A stretch of 64,000 nt of DNA from Enterobacter sp. RIT418 (GCF_003057745.1 NZ_QBJD02000006.1:186001-250000), one strand, 5' to 3'; shown: positions 47,865 through 60,364, counted from the stretch's first letter. Numbers and translations: made by a program. Notes: a model not told the origin generated them from the letters alone.

Positions 47865-48514
47865 TCAGTAAGAACCAACACTCTGTCCACCAGCTTATCG
47901 ATCCCCACGGCCGCCTCGGCAATGTTCTGCGCCAGCATGTACGCGGGCGTCGTGACGATTTTATTGTCTTCATCCACCACGATGTCATCGACCGGACACG
48001 GCACGTGTTCCCCGCCCATCTCTTCAATCACCTCGGCGGTATCGATATCGGTTCCGATGGTCAGGCGCAGCGGGAAATCAAAGATTTTAGGCAGCATGGC
48101 AGGCGCAATACAGATAAAGCCCAGCGGTTTACCCGCCGCGTGCATCGCCAGCGACAGCGCCTTTAGCTCCGGTTCAACGCGACACTCCGCGCCCTGCGAC
48201 GCAAAATTGCTCAGATTTTTCGCCGCACCAAACCCGCCCGGCACGATTAACGCATCCAGCGCTGAGGCATCAGCCTCCTTCAGAGGGCGGATATCGCCGC
48301 GGACAATACGCGCCGCTTCAGTCAGCACGTTACGCGTTTCCGCCATCGGTTCGCCGGTCAGATGATTAATGACATCGGCCTGATTTTTATCCGGCGCGAA
48401 GCAGACGACTTCCGCCCCGTGGCGGGACAGGGCCAGCAGCGTTAATACGGCTTCGTGTATCTCCGATCCGTCGTAAACACCGCACCCGCTCAGCACGACA
48501 CCAATCTTTTTCAT
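47861..48514 (-). CDS. elbB: ElbB (GlxI), DJ-1/PfpI-family glyoxalase
   Basis: A 217-residue class I glutamine amidotransferase-like protein. E. coli ElbB has glyoxalase III-type activity and was first noted in isoprenoid synthesis. The start is [20 protein letters not shown]; the ATG directly before it would place AAGGA too close. The nucleophile elbow [11 protein letters not shown] carries the Cys. It is upstream of mtgA, overlapping it. Confidence 0.94.
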   Translation of the reverse strand: MKKIGVVLSGCGVYDGSEIHEAVLTLLALSRHGAEVVCFAPDKNQADVINHLTGEPMAETRNVLTEAARIVRGDIRPLKEADASALDALIVPGGFGAAKNLSNFASQGAECRVEPELKALSLAMHAAGKPLGFICIAPAMLPKIFDFPLRLTIGTDIDTAEVIEEMGGEHVPCPVDDIVVDEDNKIVTTPAYMLAQNIAEAAVGIDKLVDRVLVLTE

Positions 48515-48633
48515 CATGACGATCCTTCTTTCCAACTCGCTGAAGCACATTAATAATTCTGATTAAAACGCTATGCTTCACACATTTCACTGATTCATGT
48601 AACAAACCATTTAAGATTTGCTATCTTATTTGC

Positions 48634-48753
48634 GTGCGGCCTCACATTAAGGCGGCGCCCATGCGAAAACAACACGAAAAATTCGGCGCAGCCACAATTT
48701 CCCTGGTGTTGGCGCAGTATTCGCGCACCCCGGTTAAGCCGGGGTCATTTTTT
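48634..48753 (+). ncRNA. arcZ: ArcZ (RyhA/SraH) Hfq-binding sRNA
   Basis: An sRNA gene between elbB and arcB on the plus strand, as in E. coli. It begins GTGCGGCC. It carries the conserved core ATTTCCCTGGTGTTGGCGCA then GTATTCGCGCACCCCGG, and ends with the terminator ACCCCGGTTAAGCCGGGGT plus TCATTTTTTT. The stem overlaps the arcB stop codon. A -10 like TATCTT lies at about 48622-48627. In E. coli ArcZ activates rpoS and represses arcB-related and motility genes, and is itself repressed by ArcA. Confidence 0.9.
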
Positions 48754-51081
48754 TCTGGCATCCACCCACGCTTTTAATACCGCCACGTCGTTTTGCCACT
48801 CCTGCTTCATTTCTTCAACCCATTCACCTACGTTATCTTCCCAGGCGGGTAAATCGGGAGATTGAATCTGCTGACCGAGCTGCTGCAGATGGCGCAGGCC
48901 TACTGATCCCGCTGCACCTTTAATCTTATGCCCTTCCTCCACGATGCCCTTTTTGTCACGCGCCGTCAGGTTGGATTCCAGCACGTTCAGGTAGCCCGGC
49001 ATCATTTTTTCAAACACGGCCAGGCCGTCGGTAATCAGTTTTGGCCCCACCAGATCGATGTACTGCTCCAGCATGGCGGTATCCAATATCGTTTGAGCTT
49101 TTTCGCTATCAATAGACGTCATGGTGCTCTCCTCTTCATCACGGGTATCCCAGAACTTCTTGATCATGGCAGTCAGCGCAGGCACTGCCAGCGGCTTGCT
49201 GAGCACATCATCCATACCGGCATCAAGGTACTCTTTTTTATCCTTCAGCACGTTCGCCGTCAGCGCGACCAGCGGCGGCAGATCGTCGGCGGCGTATTTG
49301 CGGGTCAATTCGCGGGAAATGTCCAGCCCGGTCATATCCGGCAGCTGAATATCCAGCAGCACAAGGTCATATTCTCCCGGCGTAAACATCTCCAGAGCGG
49401 CTTTTCCGGTCATCGCCACATCAACGCTATTGCCCAGCTTCTCAAGCACCGAGCGCGCCACGATGACGTTAAGCTCAATATCTTCCACCAGCAGCACGTG
49501 CAGCGCCGGCAGCGGCATATCGTCATTATCGAAGGTATCCTCAACCTCTTCCGCCACCGCAGGCGCATGCACCGTCAGCGTAAAGGTTGAGCCTTTGCCC
49601 GGCAGGCTCGCTACGGTGATATCCCCGCCCATGCTCTTCGCCAGGCGTTTCGACACCGCCAGGCCAATTCCGGTGCCGGTAGCGGGCTTGCCGCCGTTGC
49701 TGTCTTTGACCTGATAATACATGGCGAAAATTTTGTCTTGTTCTTCCTGCGGAATACCGATGCCGGAGTCTTCCACCTCAAAGTGCAGCATATCGCCCTC
49801 ATCGTAGCGAATACGCACCGCTACCCGGCCGCCGTTCTGGGTGAATTTCACGGCGTTGCTGATCAGGTTCCACAGGATCTGGCGCAGGCGCGTGCCATCC
49901 GTCACCACCTTATGCGGCAGCGGAAGCGTTGGCTCCATCAGGAAGCTCAGCCCCTTTTGCTGCGCCTGGAGGCCGGACAGGTTTTCCAGGTCGGCCAGAA
50001 AACCGGTGAAATCGACCGGCTGGTTATCAAGCTGAACCTTGCGGCGCTCCATTTTATCCATGTCGATAATATCGTTGAAAATATTGCCGAGCGTTACCGC
50101 CGAGACGTGGATGGTTTTAAGGTATTTTTCCTGCTCGCCGGTCAGGTCGGTATCCAGCAGAATGCGGCTCAAGCCGACAATGCCGTTCAGGGGCGTACGC
50201 AGCTCGTGGCTAATGGTGGAAATGAAGGTCGTCTTGTCGCGGCTGGCGCGCTCAAGCGCATCCTGATAGCGTTTGCGTTCGGTAATATCGCGGCCAAAGC
50301 CCATCAGGCCGTGGCGCTTGCCCACGCGGTCATAGTACGGCACCTTGCGGATCTCGAAGCAGGCTTTGCGCCCGTCCGGATAATCCAGCCACTGCTCGTA
50401 GGTCAGCGAGACGTTATGGCGGAAGACCTTCTCGTCCGTTTCCATTACCTTGGCGGCGGCCTCTTCTGAATAGACGTCCTGCGGCTTGAGGTGGATAAGC
50501 TGCTTCTCGCTCTTGCCGGTCAGCAGTTCCATCGCCCGGTTACAGCCGGAAAACTCTTTATCTTCATTGCGGTAGAAAACGAGATCCGGAGACGCATCCA
50601 GGAAGGAGCGCAGGAAAGAGGATTGCTGCTCAAGCTGGATCTGCGTCACCTCACGCTCTTTCATCTCCACCTTCAGCTGTTCCAGCGTCGCCTGACGCTC
50701 GGCCTCCGCCTTCTCGCGGTCCGTAATCTCCTGATTCAGCTGCGCAATGTTGTCCTTCAGCTGAACGTTGAGCTTAAGGTCGCGGTCGCGCATCTCCTCC
50801 AGCTTTTCAACCAGCTTCGACAGGCGCTGGCGGGACTCTTCCAGCTGTTCAACCACCACCGAGAGGAAGTAGACGGCCCATGGGGTGATCAGCAGGCCGA
50901 AGAAGATAGAGCGGATAACGTCGATGCTTTCGACCTGGCCGTGCAGCACCATGGTGACGGCCATCTGCACGACAATCGCCAGAACCACCAGGGCCAGCGC
51001 CAGCAGCATGGAGAAACGCACCAGCCCAAGCTTCATCATCAGGTCGACGTAGTACTGGGCGAGCATTCGAATTTGCTTCAT
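48745..51081 (-). CDS. arcB: ArcB, hybrid sensor kinase of the aerobic respiration control system
   Basis: A 778-residue tripartite membrane kinase that senses quinone redox state and phosphorylates ArcA. There are two membrane helices (about 20-45 and 55-77), a coiled linker, and a PAS domain with redox Cys180 (FSGCNRAME) and Cys241 (RKACFEIRK). The phospho-His292 is in TISHELRTPLNG, receiver Asp576 in LVLLDIQLPDMTG and HPt His717 in EEGHKIKGAAGS. The start MKQIRMLAQYYVD is the family start. lptG, not yhcC, is its upstream neighbour here. Confidence 0.97.
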   Translation of the reverse strand: MKQIRMLAQYYVDLMMKLGLVRFSMLLALALVVLAIVVQMAVTMVLHGQVESIDVIRSIFFGLLITPWAVYFLSVVVEQLEESRQRLSKLVEKLEEMRDRDLKLNVQLKDNIAQLNQEITDREKAEAERQATLEQLKVEMKEREVTQIQLEQQSSFLRSFLDASPDLVFYRNEDKEFSGCNRAMELLTGKSEKQLIHLKPQDVYSEEAAAKVMETDEKVFRHNVSLTYEQWLDYPDGRKACFEIRKVPYYDRVGKRHGLMGFGRDITERKRYQDALERASRDKTTFISTISHELRTPLNGIVGLSRILLDTDLTGEQEKYLKTIHVSAVTLGNIFNDIIDMDKMERRKVQLDNQPVDFTGFLADLENLSGLQAQQKGLSFLMEPTLPLPHKVVTDGTRLRQILWNLISNAVKFTQNGGRVAVRIRYDEGDMLHFEVEDSGIGIPQEEQDKIFAMYYQVKDSNGGKPATGTGIGLAVSKRLAKSMGGDITVASLPGKGSTFTLTVHAPAVAEEVEDTFDNDDMPLPALHVLLVEDIELNVIVARSVLEKLGNSVDVAMTGKAALEMFTPGEYDLVLLDIQLPDMTGLDISRELTRKYAADDLPPLVALTANVLKDKKEYLDAGMDDVLSKPLAVPALTAMIKKFWDTRDEEESTMTSIDSEKAQTILDTAMLEQYIDLVGPKLITDGLAVFEKMMPGYLNVLESNLTARDKKGIVEEGHKIKGAAGSVGLRHLQQLGQQIQSPDLPAWEDNVGEWVEEMKQEWQNDVAVLKAWVDARKK

Positions 51082-51179
51082 AGAGGATCCCTTCACGACT
51101 ATATCGCTCAATAATACTCAAATTCGCGGCGGGGCGTTGAAGGTTATGAGAAAAAGTGCGGGATGAAACAGGAGATTAG

Positions 51180-51205
51180 CTCGCTCCCGACGAACCGGGA
51201 GCGAG
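51180..51205. terminator. Hairpin between lptG and arcB
   Basis: A perfect 10-bp stem CTCGCTCCCG/CGGGAGCGAG with a 6-nt loop, 12 bp past the lptG stop. There is no U-tract on the minus strand, so its strength as a terminator is doubtful. It may end lptFG transcripts before arcB. Confidence 0.5.
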
Positions 51206-51216
51206 AAGACGAGCCG

Positions 51217-52299
51217 TCAGGAGCGCTTAAGCAGCAGCCAGAGGCTGATCAGGAAGAAGCTGGCGCTTGGCAGCAGCGCGCCAATAATCGGCGGAATGCC
51301 GTAAACCAGCGTCAGCGGCCCAAAGATCTGATCCAACACGTAGAAAACAAAGCCAAAGCTGATACCGGTCACGACGCGCACGCCCATCGGCACGCTGCGC
51401 AGCGGACCAAAGATAAACGACAGCGCCATCAACATCATGACGGCCACGGACATCGGCTGGAAGATTTTACTCCACATGTTGAGCTGATAGCGCCCCGCAT
51501 CCTGGCCGCTCGACTTCAGATACTTCACGTAGTTGTGCAGGCCGCTGATGGACAGCGCATCAGGATCCAGCGCCACAACGCCCAGCTTGTCAGGCGTCAG
51601 GTTGGTTTTCCACGTTCCGGACACCGTCTGCGAGCCGGTAATTTGTTTCGGATCGGTCAGGTTGGACTCATCCACCTGCGACAGGCGCCACTGTTTGTTT
51701 TCAGCATCAAACTTCGCGGAAGAGGCGTGACGGACTGACTGCAGGCGGCGATCGCTGTTGAAGGCGTAAATACTCACTCCGCCCAGCTCGTCGTTACCTT
51801 TAACGCGTTCGATATACACGAAGTTGCTGCCGTCTTTCGCCCACAGGCCCTGCTGCGTCGACAGCAGCGAACCGCCGTACATCGCCTGGGCACGATAGTT
51901 ACGCGCCATCTGCTCACCCTGCGGTGCCACCCACTCGCCGATTGCCATCGTCAGAATAACCAGCGGAATAGCCGTTTTCATCACCGAGAGCGCAACCTGC
52001 ATGCGGGTAAAGCCCGACGCCTGCATCACAACCAGCTCGCTGCGCTGCGCGAGCATCCCCAGGCCGAGCAGCGCCCCCAGCAGGGCCGCCATCGGGAAGA
52101 AGATTTGCACATCTTTTGGCACGCTGAGCAGGGTATACATGCCCGCCCCTAGCGCGTCATAGCTCCCCTGTCCGGCCTTTTTCAACTGGTCGACGAATTT
52201 AATAATGCCGGAGAGCGACACCAGCATGAATAAGGTCATCATGATGGTGGTGAAAATGGTTTTACCGATATAGCGATCGAGAACGCCAAAAAGCTGCAT
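51217..52299 (-). CDS. lptG: LptG, permease of the LPS exporter
   Basis: A 360-residue inner-membrane protein with six helices and a periplasmic jellyroll-type domain. With LptF and LptB it lifts LPS out of the inner membrane. The start MQLFGVLDRYIGKTIFTTI and the helix NMWSKIFQPMSVAVMMLMAL are typical. It overlaps lptF by 1 nt. It is the first gene of the block that lies between arcB and yhcC. Confidence 0.97.
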   Translation of the reverse strand: MQLFGVLDRYIGKTIFTTIMMTLFMLVSLSGIIKFVDQLKKAGQGSYDALGAGMYTLLSVPKDVQIFFPMAALLGALLGLGMLAQRSELVVMQASGFTRMQVALSVMKTAIPLVILTMAIGEWVAPQGEQMARNYRAQAMYGGSLLSTQQGLWAKDGSNFVYIERVKGNDELGGVSIYAFNSDRRLQSVRHASSAKFDAENKQWRLSQVDESNLTDPKQITGSQTVSGTWKTNLTPDKLGVVALDPDALSISGLHNYVKYLKSSGQDAGRYQLNMWSKIFQPMSVAVMMLMALSFIFGPLRSVPMGVRVVTGISFGFVFYVLDQIFGPLTLVYGIPPIIGALLPSASFFLISLWLLLKRS

Positions 52300-53399
52300 C
52301 AGATGGCTCCTTTACGCGTAAATCGGGCACGAATTCGGCGCACTGGCACCGTGTCCCATACGTTCAATCCCACTGCCAGCAGGATATACAGGCTGTTAAC
52401 CGCCCATGTCCAGACCATCGGGTCCAGCTTACCTTTCGCACCGTTGGAACGAATCGAGGTCTGCAACAGGAAATAGACCAGGTAAAGCAGCATTGCGGGC
52501 AGCATAGACAGCACGCGTCCCTGACGCGGGTTGACCACGCTGAGGGGAACCACAATCAGTGCCATCATAAATACGGTGAATACCAGAGTGAGACGCCAGT
52601 GGAATTCCGCGCGCGCTCTGTCGGTATCGGTATTCCACAGCGTGCGCATGTCCATCTGTTCCGTATCGGTTGGGTCAAGCGCGACGGCCTGATGCCCGAT
52701 AATGGCCTGATAGTTCTGGAAATCCGTAATGCGGAAGTCGCGCAGCATCGCGGTGCCTTCGAAACGCGTGCCTTTGTTCAGCGTCACCACCTGAGAACCG
52801 TCTTTACGCTGTGAAAGCTGTCCGGAGTCAGCCACCACAACGGAAGGGCGGGCATTGCCTTTCGGGCGAAGCTGGGCAAGGAAAACGTCGTTGAAGCGGT
52901 TGCCGTTAACGCTTTCAATAAAGAGCACGGAATTGCCGTCGGTAGCCTGCTGGAACTGGCCCTGCGCGAGCGCAGCCAGGCCCGGGTTAGCTTTGGCTTC
53001 AGCCAGCACCTCATCCTGATGGCGCGACGACGCGGGCCCTGCCCACATCACATTCACGGCGGCAACAATCCCCGTGAACAGCGCCAGAATCATGGCGGCT
53101 TTGACCAGAACGGCTTTGCTTAAGCCGCAGGCATGCATCACCGTGATTTCACTTTCGGTATAGAGCTTACCCAGCGTCATCAGCAAACCGAGGAAAAGGC
53201 TTAACGGCAGGATAAGCTGCGCCATTTCCGGCACGCCTAGCCCGAGCAGGGAAAGCACCAGATTTGTTGGAATTTCGCCGTCAACCGCCGCACCGAGGAT
53301 CTTGACCAGCTTCTGACAGAAGAAGATCAGAAGAAGGATAAAGAGGATCGCCAGTTGGCTCTTGAGCGTCTCCCGCACCAGATATCTTATGATTATCAC
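52299..53399 (-). CDS. lptF: LptF, permease of the LPS exporter
   Basis: A 366-residue partner of LptG with the same six-helix plan. It starts MIIIRYLVRETLKSQLAILF. The periplasmic domain spans about residues 125-260. It is divergent from pepA over 266 bp and overlaps lptG, as in E. coli. Confidence 0.97.
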   Translation of the reverse strand: MIIIRYLVRETLKSQLAILFILLLIFFCQKLVKILGAAVDGEIPTNLVLSLLGLGVPEMAQLILPLSLFLGLLMTLGKLYTESEITVMHACGLSKAVLVKAAMILALFTGIVAAVNVMWAGPASSRHQDEVLAEAKANPGLAALAQGQFQQATDGNSVLFIESVNGNRFNDVFLAQLRPKGNARPSVVVADSGQLSQRKDGSQVVTLNKGTRFEGTAMLRDFRITDFQNYQAIIGHQAVALDPTDTEQMDMRTLWNTDTDRARAEFHWRLTLVFTVFMMALIVVPLSVVNPRQGRVLSMLPAMLLYLVYFLLQTSIRSNGAKGKLDPMVWTWAVNSLYILLAVGLNVWDTVPVRRIRARFTRKGAI

Positions 53400-53662
53400 T
53401 ATTAATACGCCCGTAAAAACCCGTCTTTTTGCTGGAAAATCGCTTGTTTCATGGCTTAAACGTCATTTATTCTCTTGAGTCGTCGAAATCATCGCTAAGA
53501 TTAAAAAACCCGGCGGATTCACGCTTCAGGACATTGTCTGACGTGTCGAAACCGTAATAACGTAAGATTAACACGAAGTCATCACAACAGCGGATATGAG
53601 TTACGAAAGGTTTCAATTCTATCTGTAGCGGCCGCCGTTGTCTTTAAGATTCAGGAGCGTAG

Positions 53663-55177
<1,515 letters not shown>

Positions 55178-55196
55178 GTCAGAACGGCAGTAAACC

Positions 55197-55232
55197 GTAG
55201 GCCGGGTAAGGCGAAGCCGCCACCCGGCTTAA
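55197..55232. repeat. REP-like palindrome between pepA and holC
   Basis: GTAGGCCGGGTAAGGCGAAG followed by CCGCCACCCGGC, a REP-type palindrome 20 bp past the pepA stop. Confidence 0.8.
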
Positions 55233-55263
55233 GCATTTAAAGTGAGCACAAGAAGCCCCATAT

Positions 55264-55707
55264 ATGAAGAATGCAACGTTCTACCTTCTGGACAACGACA
55301 CCCATCAGGACGGTCTTAGCGCCGTTGAACAGCTGGTGTGCGAAATTGCCGCAGAACGTTGGCGCGCAGGCAAGCGCGTATTGATTGCCTGTGAAGATGA
55401 ACAGCAGGCGATTCGCCTTGATGAGGCGCTTTGGGCGCGCCCGCCGGAGAGTTTTGTACCGCATAACTTGTCCGGAGAAGGCCCGCGCGGCGGTGCACCG
55501 GTAGAAATTGCCTGGCCGCAAAAACGCAACAGCAGCGCGCGCGATATCCTGATTAGCCTGCGGATAGATTTTGCAGATTTTGCCACCGCTTTCACAGAAG
55601 TGGTAGACTTTGTCCCTTACGAAGAATCCTTGAAACAGCTGGCGCGCGAACGCTACAAAGCGTACCGCCTGGCCGGTTTTAACCTGAATACGGCAACCTG
55701 GAAATAA
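55264..55707 (+). CDS. holC: HolC, DNA polymerase III chi subunit
   Basis: A 147-residue chi subunit that links the clamp loader to single-strand binding protein. It starts [20 protein letters not shown] and ends FNLNTATWK, with length as in E. coli. The stop overlaps the valS ATG by 1 nt, so they are coupled. Confidence 0.97.
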   Translation: MKNATFYLLDNDTHQDGLSAVEQLVCEIAAERWRAGKRVLIACEDEQQAIRLDEALWARPPESFVPHNLSGEGPRGGAPVEIAWPQKRNSSARDILISLRIDFADFATAFTEVVDFVPYEESLKQLARERYKAYRLAGFNLNTATWK

Positions 55708-58562
55708 TGGAAAAGACATATAACCCACGCGATATCGAACAGCCGCTTTACGAGCACTGGGAACAGCAGGGCTATTTCAAGCCTAACGGCGACGAAAGCA
55801 AAGAGTCCTTCTGCATCATGATCCCGCCGCCGAACGTCACCGGCAGTTTGCATATGGGTCATGCTTTCCAGCAGACCATCATGGATACCATGATCCGCTA
55901 CCAGCGCATGCAGGGAAAAAACACCCTGTGGCAGGCGGGGACTGACCACGCGGGTATCGCGACCCAGATGGTGGTTGAGCGTAAAATTGCCGCTGAAGAA
56001 GGTAAAACCCGTCACGACTACGGTCGCGAGGCGTTCATCGACAAAATCTGGCAGTGGAAAGCGGAATCTGGCGGCACCATTACCCGTCAGATGCGCCGTC
56101 TCGGTAACTCCGTAGACTGGGAGCGCGAGCGCTTCACGATGGATGAAGGCCTTTCCAATGCCGTGAAAGAAGTCTTCGTCCGCCTGTACAAAGAAGACCT
56201 GATTTACCGCGGCAAGCGCCTGGTAAACTGGGACCCGAAACTGCGCACCGCAATTTCTGACCTGGAAGTGGAAAACCGCGAGTCGAAAGGCTCCATGTGG
56301 CACATCCGCTACCCGCTGGCCGACGGTGCAAAAACCGCAGACGGTAAAGACTATCTGGTGGTTGCCACCACCCGTCCGGAAACCCTGCTGGGCGATACCG
56401 GCGTGGCCGTTAACCCGGAAGATCCACGCTACAAAGATCTGATCGGCAAATTTGTGGTCCTGCCGCTGGTAAACCGCCGTATTCCAATCGTGGGCGACGA
56501 ACACGCCGACATGGAAAAAGGCACCGGCTGCGTGAAAATTACCCCTGCGCACGACTTTAACGACTATGAAGTGGGCCGTCGTCACGCCCTGCCGATGATC
56601 AACATTCTGACCTTCGACGGCGATATCCGCGAAAGCGCGCAGGTCTTTGACACGAAAGGCGAAGAATCTGACGTTTACTCCAGCGACATTCCGGCAGAGT
56701 TCCAGAAGCTGGAGCGCTTTGCCGCGCGTAAAGCGATCGTGGCTGCCGTTGACGCGCTCGGCCTGCTGGAAGAGATCAAACCTCACGATCTGACCGTGCC
56801 GTACGGCGACCGCGGCGGCGTGGTTATCGAGCCCATGCTGACCGACCAGTGGTACGTGCGCGCCGACGTGCTGGCGAAGCCGGCCGTTGAAGCGGTTGAG
56901 AATGGCGATATCCAGTTCGTGCCGAAGCAGTATGAAAACATGTACTTCTCCTGGATGCGTGACATTCAGGACTGGTGTATCTCCCGCCAGCTGTGGTGGG
57001 GCCACCGCATCCCGGCCTGGTATGACAACGAAGGCAACGTCTACGTTGGCCGTACCGAAGACGAAGTGCGTCAGGAAAATAACCTGAGTGCAGACGTCGC
57101 GCTGCGTCAGGACGAAGACGTGCTGGATACCTGGTTCTCCTCCGCGCTGTGGACCTTCTCTACCCTCGGCTGGCCGGAAAACACCGACGCGCTGCGTCAG
57201 TTCCACCCAACCAGCGTGATGGTTTCCGGCTTCGACATCATCTTCTTCTGGATCGCCCGCATGATCATGATGACCATGCACTTCATCAAAGATGAAAACG
57301 GCAAGCCGCAGGTTCCGTTCCACACCGTCTACATGACCGGCCTGATCCGCGACGACGAAGGCCAGAAGATGTCCAAGTCCAAGGGTAACGTTATTGACCC
57401 GCTGGATATGGTTGACGGTATCTCTCTGGAAGAACTTCTGGAAAAACGTACCGGCAACATGATGCAGCCGCAGCTGGCAGAGAAAATCCGCAAGCGCACC
57501 GAGAAGCAGTTCCCGAACGGGATTGAGTCTCACGGTACCGACGCCCTGCGCTTTACCCTGGCGGCGCTGGCCTCTACCGGCCGCGACATCAACTGGGACA
57601 TGAAGCGCCTGGAAGGCTACCGCAACTTCTGTAACAAGCTGTGGAACGCCAGTCGCTTCGTGCTGATGAACACCGAAGACCAGGACTGCGGCTTTAACGG
57701 CGGCGAGATGACCCTGTCGCTGGCGGACCGCTGGATCCTGGCCGAGTTCAACCAGACGGTGAAAGCGTTCCGCGAAGCGCTGGACAGCTACCGCTTCGAC
57801 ATCGCGGCGGGTATCCTGTACGAATTCACCTGGAACCAGTTCTGCGACTGGTATCTGGAGCTGGCGAAGCCGGTGATGAACGGCGGGTCTGAAGCAGAGC
57901 TGCGCGGCACGCGCAACACGCTGATTACCGTGCTGGAAGGCCTGCTGCGCCTGGCGCATCCGGTTATTCCATTCATTACCGAAACCATCTGGCAGCGCGT
58001 GAAGGTGATTGCAGGCATCAACGCGGACACCATCATGCTGCAGCCGTTCCCGGAATTTGACGCTGCGCGCGTTGATGAAGCCGCAGCGGCGGATACCGAA
58101 TGGCTGAAGCAGGCGATCGTTGCCGTACGTAATATTCGTGCGGAAATGAATATCGCGCCGAGCAAGCCGCTGGAACTGCTTCTGCGCGGCTGCAGCGAGG
58201 CTGCCGTTCGTCGCGTCAGTGAGAACAACACCTTCCTGAAAACGATGGCGCGCCTGGAAAGCATCACCGTGCTGCCTGCTGATGACAAAGGTCCGGTCTC
58301 CGTGACCAAAATCATCGACGGCGCAGAGCTGCTGATCCCGATGGCGGGCCTGATCGACAAAGACGCCGAGCTGGCGCGTCTGGCGAAGGAAGTGGCGAAA
58401 GTCGACGTGGAAATCGGCAAAATCGAAAGCAAGCTGGCGAACGAAGGCTTTGTCGCCCGCGCGCCGGAAGCGGTCATCGCCAAAGAGCGTGAGCGTCTGG
58501 TTGCTTTCGCAGATGCGAAATCCAAACTGATCGAGCAGCAGGCGGTTATCGCCGCCCTGTAA
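55707..58562 (+). CDS. valS: Valyl-tRNA synthetase
   Basis: A 951-residue class Ia synthetase. The HIGH motif appears as [14 protein letters not shown] (about 45-58) and the KMSKS loop in [16 protein letters not shown] (about 553). The editing domain (CP1) lies between, with [19 protein letters not shown]-like sequence at about 216-234. The C-terminal coiled coil ends EQQAVIAAL. It overlaps holC, as in E. coli. Confidence 0.98.
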   Translation: MEKTYNPRDIEQPLYEHWEQQGYFKPNGDESKESFCIMIPPPNVTGSLHMGHAFQQTIMDTMIRYQRMQGKNTLWQAGTDHAGIATQMVVERKIAAEEGKTRHDYGREAFIDKIWQWKAESGGTITRQMRRLGNSVDWERERFTMDEGLSNAVKEVFVRLYKEDLIYRGKRLVNWDPKLRTAISDLEVENRESKGSMWHIRYPLADGAKTADGKDYLVVATTRPETLLGDTGVAVNPEDPRYKDLIGKFVVLPLVNRRIPIVGDEHADMEKGTGCVKITPAHDFNDYEVGRRHALPMINILTFDGDIRESAQVFDTKGEESDVYSSDIPAEFQKLERFAARKAIVAAVDALGLLEEIKPHDLTVPYGDRGGVVIEPMLTDQWYVRADVLAKPAVEAVENGDIQFVPKQYENMYFSWMRDIQDWCISRQLWWGHRIPAWYDNEGNVYVGRTEDEVRQENNLSADVALRQDEDVLDTWFSSALWTFSTLGWPENTDALRQFHPTSVMVSGFDIIFFWIARMIMMTMHFIKDENGKPQVPFHTVYMTGLIRDDEGQKMSKSKGNVIDPLDMVDGISLEELLEKRTGNMMQPQLAEKIRKRTEKQFPNGIESHGTDALRFTLAALASTGRDINWDMKRLEGYRNFCNKLWNASRFVLMNTEDQDCGFNGGEMTLSLADRWILAEFNQTVKAFREALDSYRFDIAAGILYEFTWNQFCDWYLELAKPVMNGGSEAELRGTRNTLITVLEGLLRLAHPVIPFITETIWQRVKVIAGINADTIMLQPFPEFDAARVDEAAAADTEWLKQAIVAVRNIRAEMNIAPSKPLELLLRGCSEAAVRRVSENNTFLKTMARLESITVLPADDKGPVSVTKIIDGAELLIPMAGLIDKDAELARLAKEVAKVDVEIGKIESKLANEGFVARAPEAVIAKERERLVAFADAKSKLIEQQAVIAAL

Positions 58563-58567
58563 TGCTT

Positions 58568-58599
58568 TTACCCCTTACGCTTCAGGGCGTAAGGGGTAA
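58568..58599 (+). terminator. Long hairpin after valS
   Basis: A perfect 13-bp stem TTACCCCTTACGC/GCGTAAGGGGTAA with 6-nt loop TTCAGG begins 6 bp past the valS stop. It lacks a U-tract. It may stop transcription with Rho or shield the 3' end. Confidence 0.65.
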
Positions 58600-58684
58600 C
58601 CTTCCTGAAAACTCCTCGCTTGCACTCCCCTTTCTGCGGTGCTATTAACACCAGCAATGTGTCATTTTTGTCATGAGTATGGCT

Positions 58685-59188
58685 ATGAGCGTGATTACCC
58701 CCGCCGCGACGACGATGCGTCGTCTCATTGAGCAAGACAACCCGGCGATTGCCGCCGTCATTCGCCACGTTTCTGCGGAGTACGGACTGACCGCCGACAA
58801 AGGCTACACCGTTGCCGATCCGAATCTTGACGAGCTGTACCAGCTCTACAGCCAGCCGGGCCATGCCTACTGGATCATCGAGCAGGACGGTGAAGTCGTG
58901 GGCGGCGGCGGCATCGCGCCGCTCAGCTGCAGCGAGCCGGACATCTGCGAGCTGCAAAAAATGTACTTCCTGCCCAGCGTGCGCGGACAGGGGCTGGCTA
59001 AGAAGCTTGCGCTGCAGGCGCTCGAGCACGCCCGCACGCAGGGCTTCAAACGCTGCTACCTCGAAACCACCGCCTTCCTCAAAGAGGCAATTGGCCTGTA
59101 TGAACATCTGGGCTTTGAGCATATTGACGCGCCTCTGGGCTGTACCGGCCACGTTGATTGCGAAGTCAGAATGCTGAAAAGTCTGTAA
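58685..59188 (+). CDS. yjgM: YjgM, GNAT-family N-acetyltransferase
   Basis: A 167-residue GNAT acetyltransferase whose substrate is not established. The acetyl-CoA motif [20 protein letters not shown] is at about 95-115; conserved CGIAPL-like [19 protein letters not shown] precedes it. The ATG at [14 protein letters not shown] fits the E. coli length; an ATG 12 nt upstream gives 171 residues. It is in the same orientation as valS here, and the gap to ahr is 83 bp. Confidence 0.9.
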   Translation: MSVITPAATTMRRLIEQDNPAIAAVIRHVSAEYGLTADKGYTVADPNLDELYQLYSQPGHAYWIIEQDGEVVGGGGIAPLSCSEPDICELQKMYFLPSVRGQGLAKKLALQALEHARTQGFKRCYLETTAFLKEAIGLYEHLGFEHIDAPLGCTGHVDCEVRMLKSL

Positions 59189-59271
59189 GTTTCGTTACCG
59201 CCCCCTTCTGCTAAGCGACCGTAAACTGAATGCTCTACACTTTTCATTTCACACCATAAAGGGGAAGGACG

Positions 59272-60291
59272 ATGTCGAAGATAAAAAGCTACGCCGCACC
59301 GCAGGCGGGTGCAGAACTTGAGCTGTACGAGTACGACGCGGGCGAACTAAAAGCAGAAGACGTCGAGGTCCAGGTCGACTACTGCGGGATCTGCCACTCG
59401 GATCTCTCGATGATCGACAACGAATGGGGCTTTTCGCAGTATCCGCTGATTGCAGGCCACGAAATCATTGGTCGCGTCGTCGCGCTCGGCACAGCCGCAC
59501 AGGACAAAGGACTGAAGATTGGCCAGCGCGTGGGCATTGGCTGGACGGCACGCAGCTGCGGCCACTGCGACGCCTGTATCAGCGGTAACCAGATCAACTG
59601 TCTGGAAGGCGCAACGCCGACCATCATGAACAAGGGCGGTTTTGCCGATAAGCTTCGCGCCGGCTGGCAATGGGTCATCCCGCTGCCGGACAGCATTGAT
59701 ATCGAAACCGCGGGTCCGCTGCTGTGCGGCGGTATTACCGTGTTCAAACCGCTGCTGATGCACCATATCACCGCCACCAGCCGCGTAGGCGTGATCGGCA
59801 TCGGTGGCCTGGGCCATATCGCCATTAAGCTGCTGCATGCTATGGGCTGCGAAGTCACGGCCTTCAGCTCGAACCCCGCCAAAGAGAAAGAAGTGCTGGC
59901 GATGGGCGCAGACAAAGTCGTGAACAGCCGCGATCCTCAGGCGCTCAACGCGCTGGCGGGCCAGTTTGATCTGATCATCAATACCGTAAACGTCGATCTC
60001 GACTGGCAGCCGTACTTCGAAGCGCTGGCCTACGGCGGTAACTTCCATACCGTGGGTGCCGTGATGAAGCCGCTGCCGGTTCCGGCGTTTACGCTGATCG
60101 GCGGCGATCGCAGCGTTTCCGGCTCCGCGACGGGCACGCCGTACGAGTTGCGCAAGCTGATGAAGTTTGCCGGACGCACCAAAGTGGCGCCGACCACCGA
60201 ACTGTATCCAATGTCGAAGATCAACGAAGCTATCCAGCACGTGCGCGACGGTAAAGCCCGTTACCGCGTAGTGTTGAAAGCGGATTTTTGA
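59272..60291 (+). CDS. ahr: Ahr (YjgB), zinc-dependent NADPH aldehyde reductase
   Basis: A 339-residue medium-chain dehydrogenase/reductase that reduces broad-range aldehydes in E. coli. Catalytic zinc ligands are Cys and His in [10 protein letters not shown] (about 38-47) and AGHEIIG (about 62). The structural zinc set is in [15 protein letters not shown] (about 96-110). The cofactor fold is [16 protein letters not shown] (about 172-187). A good ribosome-binding site AAGGGGAAGGACG precedes the ATG. Confidence 0.95.
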   Translation: MSKIKSYAAPQAGAELELYEYDAGELKAEDVEVQVDYCGICHSDLSMIDNEWGFSQYPLIAGHEIIGRVVALGTAAQDKGLKIGQRVGIGWTARSCGHCDACISGNQINCLEGATPTIMNKGGFADKLRAGWQWVIPLPDSIDIETAGPLLCGGITVFKPLLMHHITATSRVGVIGIGGLGHIAIKLLHAMGCEVTAFSSNPAKEKEVLAMGADKVVNSRDPQALNALAGQFDLIINTVNVDLDWQPYFEALAYGGNFHTVGAVMKPLPVPAFTLIGGDRSVSGSATGTPYELRKLMKFAGRTKVAPTTELYPMSKINEAIQHVRDGKARYRVVLKADF

Positions 60292-60334
60292 TGTGAGTTT
60301 GCCGGGGAATGTGCGGCCTGCTGCCCGCATCCCA

Positions 60335-60356
60335 GCCCTCTCCCCTGGGAGAGGGC
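60335..60356. repeat. CTCTCCC palindrome between ahr and dhaKL
   Basis: A perfect inverted repeat GCCCTCTCCC/GGGAGAGGGC with a 2-nt centre. It is the same family as the element at 3945-3974, again between convergent genes. Confidence 0.65.
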
Positions 60357-60364
60357 GCAAACAC

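Noticed and set aside
55653-57959. A 768-codon open frame on the minus strand
   Set aside because: It lies fully antisense to valS, has no plausible start site or family resemblance, and is Val/His/Gln/Phe-rich as expected from the complement of a highly biased gene.
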